The position numbers and the translations under genes were made by a program. The notes under the pieces are model-generated. The model did no database searches. It was given only the letters and a program-made list of their open reading frames with translations, and was not told the origin of the DNA. From assembly GCA_017935645.1 (NCBI GenBank), contig JAGBHF010000002.1, forward strand, positions 1 to 39,020: a stretch of 39,020 bases of DNA, in the 5' to 3' direction. The stretch's first letter is position 1, and each line of letters starts with the position of its first letter. This DNA comes from Bacteroidaceae bacterium. GTDB taxonomy: Bacteria > Bacteroidota > Bacteroidia > Bacteroidales > Barnesiellaceae_A. Below, one piece after another: positions 8,754 through 15,501 of the stretch.

Positions 8754-11700
8754 ATGAAAAAAATCTCTATTCTTTTTGCTGCTATACTTGTGGCAATTAG
8801 TGCATTTGCCGAGAAGGGTGCTATTGTGCTCACCAGTCCCGTCAATTTTCAAGTATTGGCAATTTCGCCCAACGGACAATGGGCGTGTGGTATCTCGGGT
8901 GATGGTATAACATCGACCGAGAAGGGAGTACTATGGAACTTGCAAACAGGCGAGTTTACCTACCTCTCTACATCGGGTAGCTCTACAGCCTATGACGTAG
9001 CCGATGATGGTACTGTAGTAGGCTCGGGTGGTTATTACAAGGATGGTCGCTGGCACTCGTTGGGCGGACAAGCCATGTCTATCTCGCGCGATGGTCGCAC
9101 TATCGTAGGATACTCGATGATGGGTGGTGGATATGCTCCTACCAAGTGGGTCGACGGCAAGTATGCCCTTACATATCCCTATGACAACGATGTAGCTCAA
9201 TGTTATACCGTATCGGACGATGGTACGCTTGCTGCCGGATGGGGTTACACTACCATTGGTGGCTCTACACTCAACCGCACCATAGCCTTGTGGAACGACT
9301 CGACTGTTGAGTATCTTAGCCCTCGCGCTACATTTACCGAGGCCGGTCGTCGATTCTCGCCCGATGGTACAAAACTTGTGTGCGAAACTTGGGGTCGCCC
9401 GTTTGTATACGACCTCACTACAAAGGAAAAATTCCAGATACCTTTCTATTGTGAGTATGCCACCAAAGATGAGATCTGCTCAGGCTATCTTGTTTGCTAT
9501 GTCAATGACGAAGGTACAGTATTGGGACAAGAGCAGATGACCAATCCTCTTACCAACGCATCCGATACCTATGCCTTTATTTATGATGCCAAGGCCGGTC
9601 ACCCTCGCAAGCTCGTTGAGTGGCTCCAGACTGAACATGGCGTAGAGATAGATGCCAATGAACAAATGCCCTATCGTGGTGTGGAGATGAGTAACGATGG
9701 TAAGGTTATATCGATGCTCAGTAATGTGTGCGAAAATGGTCTCATGACGGGCGATTATGTATCGATAGTGGTACTGCTCGACCGTGAGGTTGATATATGT
9801 CCTCCCGTAACACTCCAAACTGAGAAATTGCGTGGACTCAACAGTGTGCGCCTCACTTGGAAAGAGCCTATTATGAATGCTACCAATGTGTTGGGCTACA
9901 ACATCTATCGCGACGGACAACGTATTGTTGAGGCTCAGCCCGAGTTGGCATACATCGATGCTGTTCCTGCCGAGGGACAATATACCTATACCGTGACAGC
10001 CCTATATCCCGGCGAGGGTGATGAACTTATCGAGTCGGAGCAAGCCGAGCCTGTTACCATAGACGTATATGCCGAGCCTCTCAACACAGCGCGCAACATC
10101 CAATTGCATCCTGTCAATTTCAACGATATGAAATTGCGTTGGGGTGAGCCCGAGCCCAATTCTCCCTCATTCACCTACTACGACTACGATGAGCAGACTA
10201 CAGGATTTGGTGGTGGTGTCGTATCGTTCTCGGTTGCCATGCGCTTACCTATCGATATTGTAGCCAACTATTCCGATGATTTCGTTATCTCGCGAGTATC
10301 GTTCATCCCCCGCAATCCCGAGGCCAAATTTACCATTAAGGTATATGTAAATGGCGAAGAGAAGGCTACGCAAGCTGTCGATAATGCGCTCTTGTCGTAC
10401 AACAACATGAATACAATCGACCTTGATGCGCCTGTCAAGTTTGCTTCATTAGACGATGTGATGATAGCCATTGATGTCGATGCAACAGGATTTTCGGCTT
10501 CATCCAATGATGTTATAGGCATGTGCTATGGTCAGGCAACACCCGGATATTCCGACCTCTTGCGTCAAGCAGCCGAGCCGGAGTTCTACTCGCTCAACCA
10601 ATCTTCTCTCGACAGTGGTTATGGCGAGTTCTTGGTAAGCTGGGCTATCACAGCCGTACTCTCTAAAGTAGATGCGAATGGTAATGTTAACTTCGATAGC
10701 GATGTTGTAGCCAATTATGAAATCTTCCGCGACGACAACAAGTTGGCCGATGTTACAACAACCGACTATTTCGATACCAACCTTACAACCGGTCGTCACG
10801 AATACAAGATAGTAGTACATTATGCCGATGGCTCTGTATCGACTCCGGCCTCTACTCTTGTCAATTTTGCGCCTAAGTATGAGGTACTCCGTGCTATCAA
10901 CGATGTCAAAGTATCGGTCGACGAAAATGCCGATGCCTTGGATGCCGAGTGGTTGGCTCCTATCAACAACGACGCAACAGTATTATCGTATGCACGAGGC
11001 AATAGCTCGGGCAAGGGTATGACACGCTCGGGTGCTACCGATCTTATCGAGTATACCGTTGCACACGAATATCCCTACACTTACTTCGATTGGTATGAAG
11101 GTTACGACATTGTGGCATTGCGTTTCTATCCTACTGCCGAGGCTGTTTTTGGCCTTGTGTTGGAGGTGGATGGTATAGACCAAGAGATGATTGTTCTCAG
11201 CGAAGTGGATGTAGAAGGTGGTTATGTACTCAATAAGTGGAATGAAGTGAAACTTACCAACCCTCACAAGATAACTTCGGGGGAAAACATTCGCATCAAA
11301 CTCGTTTGTACCGAGGTAGATCCCACCACATATCCTATTACCATGGACAACAGTAGAGGCAATGTAGGTATGTCGGACTTGTATTCGTTTAACTATTCTA
11401 CATTCAGCTCGGCATACTCCGATGGCGGATTGTCGGGCAACTGGATGTTGGGTATGGTTGTTGCCAACGACAATACCGACCCATTGCCTGTCGACGGTTA
11501 CAATGTTGAGTTGGACGGTGAGCAAGCCAATAGCGAGTTGATTACCACAACACAATTCAGAAAAGAAGGTCTTGGATGGAAAAATGCTCAAACCCACCGT
11601 ATACGCGTCAACACTATCTATAATATAGATGGTAATGTACATGAAGTTAAGGGCGAACAGCTTGTGTTTAACGTCTTGGCCGGTGTAGAGCGCATTGATG

Positions 11701-11915
11701 TAGACCGTGTAAACGTTTACCCCAATCCTGCTACTTCTATTATCAACGTCGATGGTGTCGTCGAGCAACTCGCCTTGTACGATATGCAAGGTCGTATAGT
11801 GGCAAAGACCCTCGAGAACTCTCTCGATGTAACGGCTCTTCCCGTTGGTAATTATTTGCTCAAGATAAGCGATAAAGAAGGTACTCGCACAGTGAAAGTA
11901 CTCATCGCTCGATAA
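8754..11915 (+). CDS. T9SS-secreted HAF-like propeller/Fn3/jelly-roll protein, copy 2
   Basis: A 1053-residue paralogue of the preceding protein, homologous along its whole length with the same domain order. ATG at 8754 gives a signal peptide (MKKISILFAAILVAISAFA) aligned with that of copy 1; the in-frame TTG at 8733 would add seven residues with no counterpart. Shared features include the propeller repeats, the GFGGG beta domain near residue 490, a PGYSDLLRQA motif, the NSSGKGM/SGATDLIEY second beta domain and a VYPNPAT/LYDMQGR sorting domain. The copy 1 segment near residues 80-110 is shorter here. Codon choice is less extreme than in copy 1 (more tcg, gcc, ata), suggesting lower or conditional expression. 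It sits between two terminators and is probably a single-gene unit. Function is unknown; a surface-exposed binding protein is plausible. Confidence 0.85.
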   Translation: MKKISILFAAILVAISAFAEKGAIVLTSPVNFQVLAISPNGQWACGISGDGITSTEKGVLWNLQTGEFTYLSTSGSSTAYDVADDGTVVGSGGYYKDGRWHSLGGQAMSISRDGRTIVGYSMMGGGYAPTKWVDGKYALTYPYDNDVAQCYTVSDDGTLAAGWGYTTIGGSTLNRTIALWNDSTVEYLSPRATFTEAGRRFSPDGTKLVCETWGRPFVYDLTTKEKFQIPFYCEYATKDEICSGYLVCYVNDEGTVLGQEQMTNPLTNASDTYAFIYDAKAGHPRKLVEWLQTEHGVEIDANEQMPYRGVEMSNDGKVISMLSNVCENGLMTGDYVSIVVLLDREVDICPPVTLQTEKLRGLNSVRLTWKEPIMNATNVLGYNIYRDGQRIVEAQPELAYIDAVPAEGQYTYTVTALYPGEGDELIESEQAEPVTIDVYAEPLNTARNIQLHPVNFNDMKLRWGEPEPNSPSFTYYDYDEQTTGFGGGVVSFSVAMRLPIDIVANYSDDFVISRVSFIPRNPEAKFTIKVYVNGEEKATQAVDNALLSYNNMNTIDLDAPVKFASLDDVMIAIDVDATGFSASSNDVIGMCYGQATPGYSDLLRQAAEPEFYSLNQSSLDSGYGEFLVSWAITAVLSKVDANGNVNFDSDVVANYEIFRDDNKLADVTTTDYFDTNLTTGRHEYKIVVHYADGSVSTPASTLVNFAPKYEVLRAINDVKVSVDENADALDAEWLAPINNDATVLSYARGNSSGKGMTRSGATDLIEYTVAHEYPYTYFDWYEGYDIVALRFYPTAEAVFGLVLEVDGIDQEMIVLSEVDVEGGYVLNKWNEVKLTNPHKITSGENIRIKLVCTEVDPTTYPITMDNSRGNVGMSDLYSFNYSTFSSAYSDGGLSGNWMLGMVVANDNTDPLPVDGYNVELDGEQANSELITTTQFRKEGLGWKNAQTHRIRVNTIYNIDGNVHEVKGEQLVFNVLAGVERIDVDRVNVYPNPATSIINVDGVVEQLALYDMQGRIVAKTLENSLDVTALPVGNYLLKISDKEGTRTVKVLIAR

Positions 11916-11940
11916 CGTATAATACTTATACAGCTTATAT

Positions 11941-11978
11941 AGCCACCGCAATCAAGTCTGGTTGTGGTGGCTTGTTTT
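11941..11978 (+). terminator. Terminator after propeller protein copy 2
   Basis: A 13-bp stem with two G-T wobbles (agccaccgcaatc/ggttgtggtggct), a six-base loop and the T-rich tail tgtttta. Confidence 0.8.
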
Positions 11979-12032
11979 ATGATAGAGTATGATATGCTAT
12001 TTGTGCGCTCGTTGTGAAATAACAAACCAAGT

Positions 12033-12066
12033 TTTGTATATTTCGCACGTTTGTCGTATCTTTACC
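12033..12066 (+). promoter_or_regulatory. Probable promoter of the DUF2148-aguAB operon
   Basis: A TTTG -33 box at 12033-12036, a 20-base spacer, and tatctttacc at 12057-12066 as an imperfect TAnnTTTG -7 box. The predicted transcript would have a very short leader before the start codon at 12081. Confidence 0.5.
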
Positions 12067-12080
12067 CACACAAATACTGA

Positions 12081-12650
12081 ATGAATATGGTACAAAATGA
12101 ACGTATAATACGCCACGAACTCGTTGTTGAGGCCGGCCGTCGCATGATGATGGCGGCTCGTACTGCCCCCAAAGCTCGTGGTGTCGATATTATTGAGATA
12201 GCATTGGTAAGTGAGCGTGCCGACCTTGAGAAGCTATCGGCCGTTATGCGTAGCAAAGGCGAGGAGAGTGGTATGCAATTCTTGTTGCGCGACTCGGAGA
12301 ATATATTACAAGGTGATGCCGTATTGCTCATAGGTACACCCATTGCCAATCAAGGCCTTAATTGTGCGTACTGTGGTTGCGAAAAGTGTGTCGATAAACC
12401 TGTTATGGCTCCTTGTGCCATGAACTCGGTAGACTTGGGTATTGCCGTAGGCTCGGCCTGTTCGATTGCCGCTACTCTTTGTGTTGATACTCGTGTGATG
12501 TTCTCGGCCGGTTGGTCGTCTTTGTCGCTCGATTGGTTGCCCGGTTGCACACAGGTTATAGCCATTGCATTGAGTTGTACCTCTAAGAATCCATTCTTCG
12601 ACCGTCAACCCCGCGTCGAGGCCAATACGTCTGAGAATGAAAAGAAATAA
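12081..12650 (+). CDS. DUF2148 ferredoxin-like domain protein
   Basis: A 189-residue cytoplasmic protein of the DUF2148 (ferredoxin domain-containing) family. The cysteine-rich stretch CAYCGCEKC at residues 95-103, followed by a further cysteine near APCAMN and others at GSACSIAA and LPGCTQ, suggests an iron-sulfur cluster or metal site. The N-terminal part (MMMAARTAPKARGVD) is typical of the family. The substrate is not established. The gene overlaps the next one by 14 bases, so it is translationally linked to agmatine deiminase; whether it takes part in polyamine metabolism is open. ATG at 12081 is used; a second ATG lies two codons later and is equally possible. Confidence 0.85.
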   Translation: MNMVQNERIIRHELVVEAGRRMMMAARTAPKARGVDIIEIALVSERADLEKLSAVMRSKGEESGMQFLLRDSENILQGDAVLLIGTPIANQGLNCAYCGCEKCVDKPVMAPCAMNSVDLGIAVGSACSIAATLCVDTRVMFSAGWSSLSLDWLPGCTQVIAIALSCTSKNPFFDRQPRVEANTSENEKK

Positions 12651-13671
12651 TATCATACTGCCTGCCGAATGGGCTCCTCAAAGTGCTATACAGCTCACTT
12701 GGCCTCATCGTAACACCGACTGGGCATATATGCTCGATGAGGTAGAGGAGTGCTTTGTAAACTTGGCACGCGAAATAGCCGCACGACAACTGTTGCTCAT
12801 TGTTACGCCCGAGCCGGAGCAAGTACGCAACCGCATTGCCCATGTCGTAAACATGGATAACGTGCGCATTGTTGAGTGTAATAGCAACGACACTTGGGCG
12901 CGCGATCATGGTGGTATTACGGTCTATGTCGACGGTGAGCAGGTGGTATACGATTTTGCCTTCAATGGTTGGGGACTCAAGTTTGCTGCTTGTTACGACA
13001 ACCTCATTACTTCGCAATTGAACAAGCAAGGTCTATTGCACGCACTCTATCAAAATCGCCTCAATTTCATCATCGAAGGTGGCTCTATCGAGAGCGATGG
13101 TTGTGGTACGATGCTTACCACAAGCGAGTGTCTGCTCTCGCCCAATCGCAATGGTGAGTGGGACAAAAACGAGATTGAGCAGTATCTGTGCGATGCCTTT
13201 GGCTTATCACAAATCCTGTGGCTCGATCATGGCTACCTGGCAGGTGACGATACCGATAGCCACATCGATACTTTGGCGCGATTGGCCCCGGACAATACCA
13301 TCTTGTATGTACGTTGCGAGGACGAGACCGACGAGCATTACAAGGCATTGCAAGCCATGGAGCAGCAGTTGCGCACATTCACAACTCTCGATGGCAAGCC
13401 TTACCGACTCCTGCCACTACCTATGGCGCAAGCCGCTTATGATGAAGAGGGTGAGCGACTCCCTGCTACTTATGCCAACTTCCTCATCATGAACGATGCC
13501 GTGTTGTATCCTACTTATGGCGTGCCGGTGCTGGACGAAGAGGCCGCGCGTGTCATTGCCGAGGCTTTCCCGGGTCGTGAAGTGGTAGGTGTCGATTGTC
13601 AACCCCTCATAAAGCAGCACGGTTCGTTGCACTGTGTCACTATGCAATATCCGTCGAATGTGATAGAATAA
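12637..13671 (+). CDS. aguA: Agmatine deiminase (agmatine iminohydrolase)
   Basis: Converts agmatine to N-carbamoylputrescine and ammonia in the cytoplasm. The 344-residue length and motifs fit the PAD_porph/agmatine deiminase family: WARDHGG from residue 87, EGGSIE in the middle, DTDSHID as the catalytic Asp/His region, and HGSLHCVTMQ with nucleophile Cys333. The start at 12637 overlaps the upstream gene by 14 bases and gives the usual N-terminus, with PAEWAPQSAIQLTWPH. There is no signal peptide, which argues against the secreted peptidyl-arginine deiminase of Porphyromonas. The next gene encodes the following pathway enzyme, which strongly supports the agmatine assignment. Confidence 0.92.
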   Translation: MKRNNIILPAEWAPQSAIQLTWPHRNTDWAYMLDEVEECFVNLAREIAARQLLLIVTPEPEQVRNRIAHVVNMDNVRIVECNSNDTWARDHGGITVYVDGEQVVYDFAFNGWGLKFAACYDNLITSQLNKQGLLHALYQNRLNFIIEGGSIESDGCGTMLTTSECLLSPNRNGEWDKNEIEQYLCDAFGLSQILWLDHGYLAGDDTDSHIDTLARLAPDNTILYVRCEDETDEHYKALQAMEQQLRTFTTLDGKPYRLLPLPMAQAAYDEEGERLPATYANFLIMNDAVLYPTYGVPVLDEEAARVIAEAFPGREVVGVDCQPLIKQHGSLHCVTMQYPSNVIE

Positions 13672-13685
13672 AAAAAACTGATATT

Positions 13686-14573
13686 ATGAGCAAAATATTA
13701 AAGGTAGGCATTGTTCAACAAAGTAACACTGCCGATATAGAACAAAACAAGGCGTCGTTGCGTGCCGGTATCGAACGCTGTGCCGAGCAAGGTGCTCAAC
13801 TTGTCGTGTTACAAGAGTTGCACAATTCGCTATACTTCTGCCAAACAGAGAATACCGACCTCTTTGACCTCGCCGAGCCTATCCCCGGCCCCTCTACCGA
13901 CTTTTACAGTGCGATAGCACGTGCCTGTGGTGTCGTATTGGTAACATCGCTCTTTGAGCGTCGCGCTCCCGGGTTGTATCACAACACTGCAGTGGTATTC
14001 GATAGCGACGGCTCAATAGCGGGCAAATATCGCAAGATGCACATCCCCGATGACCCTGCCTATTATGAGAAGTTCTACTTTACCCCCGGTGACTTGGGTT
14101 TTGAGCCTATCAATACATCGTTGGGTAAGTTGGGCGTATTGGTATGTTGGGATCAATGGTATCCCGAGGCTGCTCGACTCATGTCATTGCGTGGCGCCGA
14201 GCTCCTCATCTATCCCACTGCAATAGGCTGGGAGAGTAGCGATACCGATGCCGAGAAGGCTCGTCAGCAAGGTGCTTGGGAGACTGTACAACGTGGTCAT
14301 GCTGTAGCCAACGGATTACCCGTCATTACAGTCAATCGTGTAGGACATGAGCCCGACCCTTCGGGACAAACTCGAGGCATACAATTCTGGGGACATAGTT
14401 TCGTGGCAGGTCCGCAAGGTGAGCTCATCTTCTTGGCTCCCGACGATGCTCCCTGTACAACAGTTGTTGAGGTCGATATGGAACGTAGCGAGCAAGTGCG
14501 TCGTTGGTGGCCTTTCCTTCGCGACCGTCGCATAGAGAATTATGGCGATATAGTCAAGCGCTTCAGAGATTAA
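13686..14573 (+). CDS. aguB: N-carbamoylputrescine amidase
   Basis: Hydrolyses N-carbamoylputrescine to putrescine, CO2 and ammonia, completing the agmatine route. A 295-residue nitrilase-superfamily protein with the Glu44 (LQELHN), Lys117 (YRKMHIPDD) and Cys154 (VCWDQWYPE) catalytic triad visible. ATG at 13686 is chosen because it begins the conserved KVGIVQQ strand; an extension to 13596 would run inside the aguA coding region. It starts 14 bases after aguA. A large hairpin follows the stop. Confidence 0.93.
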   Translation: MSKILKVGIVQQSNTADIEQNKASLRAGIERCAEQGAQLVVLQELHNSLYFCQTENTDLFDLAEPIPGPSTDFYSAIARACGVVLVTSLFERRAPGLYHNTAVVFDSDGSIAGKYRKMHIPDDPAYYEKFYFTPGDLGFEPINTSLGKLGVLVCWDQWYPEAARLMSLRGAELLIYPTAIGWESSDTDAEKARQQGAWETVQRGHAVANGLPVITVNRVGHEPDPSGQTRGIQFWGHSFVAGPQGELIFLAPDDAPCTTVVEVDMERSEQVRRWWPFLRDRRIENYGDIVKRFRD

Positions 14574-14612
14574 GGTATATACCCTTGTGTATATTGCCTG
14601 CTCCTATATAAC

Positions 14613-14655
14613 ATGAGAGACTGTGCCAAAATCCTATTTTGTTACAGTCTCTCAT
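14613..14655. terminator. Bidirectional terminator between convergent genes
   Basis: A perfect 12-bp stem atgagagactgt/acagtctctcat encloses a nested perfect 6-bp stem caaaat/attttg. It lies between aguB (+) and the YiiX-like gene (-) and probably serves both. Confidence 0.75.
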
Positions 14656-14661
14656 TGTGTG

Positions 14662-15267
14662 TTATTTCTTGTTATTCTTCAATTTCTCTTTGTTGACCTG
14701 TGGTTGTGTCTTATAGGTCTTGAGTTTCTCGGAGTTATATAAGTCGATAGGTGCAACTATCGGTCGGTCAAATTCTATTCGTCGTTCGCTCAACATACCC
14801 TCAAGTCCTTTTATATTATACTCTTTGATAGGACGAGGTTGACACAACTCTATACCCAGGTCATTCTTGTATATTTCGTAAACAAGTTCGGCATTATAGT
14901 ATCTGTTGTTGTCGAATTTCATTTGGTAGTCATACTCGGCAAGCATATATTTTTTTAAGTCAATCTTTACCTCTTTGTTGGTAGCACGCATAAGGGTGTA
15001 TTCCGAATTAGCACCATGATTGATAAAACCTTGTAGTGGCGAGAGGGTTACTTTTCGGTCTACATTCAGCACATATTGTGCGCTATCACGCTCTACGATG
15101 ATACCGCAGTGTGTAATGGTTGATTCTGTAACAAGTTCGATAAGCTCCGATTGCTCGTTTATGGCTCTCTGAAAGATAATGTCTCCTTCACGAGGGGTAT
15201 CTACACTATTACATCCTATACACAACAATAGGAGTAGGGCGCAATAAATATTTTTCATCTGTTTCAT
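14662..15267 (-). CDS. YiiX/YebB-like NlpC/P60-superfamily lipoprotein, catalytic Cys absent
   Basis: A 201-residue lipoprotein with signal peptide and lipobox LCIGC (Cys19). GDIIFQ near residue 28 and THCGI near residue 52 match the YiiX/YebB (peptidase C92, permuted papain-like) fold and its histidine. In the family the nucleophile sits in a (Y)CSEL motif; here the corresponding stretch reads YYNAELVYEIY, so Cys is replaced by Ala. The protein may therefore be a pseudo-enzyme or binding protein; a sequencing error at one codon is possible but would need two base changes (gcc to tgc). The C-terminus is lysine-rich. Cellular role unknown, probably periplasmic or outer-membrane. A start three codons later is also possible. 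Confidence 0.75.
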   Translation of the reverse strand: MKQMKNIYCALLLLLCIGCNSVDTPREGDIIFQRAINEQSELIELVTESTITHCGIIVERDSAQYVLNVDRKVTLSPLQGFINHGANSEYTLMRATNKEVKIDLKKYMLAEYDYQMKFDNNRYYNAELVYEIYKNDLGIELCQPRPIKEYNIKGLEGMLSERRIEFDRPIVAPIDLYNSEKLKTYKTQPQVNKEKLKNNKK

Positions 15268-15295
15268 TGTTTGTTATTTTAGTTGTTTTTGGGAG

Positions 15296-15305
15296 TGCTA
15301 AGATA
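15296..15305 (-). promoter_or_regulatory. Possible -7 box of the YiiX-like gene
   Basis: On the minus strand the bases read tatcttagca, one mismatch from TAnnTTTGnA, 28 bases before the start codon. No -33 box is evident. Weak support. Confidence 0.35.
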
Positions 15306-15486
15306 AGCATTATTGTCGATATGTGCGCACTATCATGATGACAAAATGACTTGCCAAACTGCAATTTTGTCTTGTAATATATTGGTTATCATGACTTTCT
15401 GTCTTGTTTGATGAAGTGGTATCGCTTTTGATTTTATGTAAACGAACATCGTTGCTCGCGATGTGTTTATTAATGAAAAGATAAAG

Positions 15487-15493
15487 AAAGGAG
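15487..15493 (+). promoter_or_regulatory. Shine-Dalgarno site of clpB
   Basis: The sequence aaaggag lies 8 bases before ATG 15502 and decides the start over ATG 15463. Such a strong site is uncommon in Bacteroidota and stands out in this window. Confidence 0.7.
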
Positions 15494-15501
15494 ATATAAA
15501 A

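Noticed and set aside
10983..11951. 322-codon minus-strand open frame
   Set aside because: It lies almost wholly antisense to the second propeller protein, has no recognisable domain and is explained by the codon bias of the sense gene.
12637..13671. Secreted peptidyl-arginine deiminase
   Set aside because: No signal peptide, and aguB follows directly; agmatine deiminase is the better fit within the same family.
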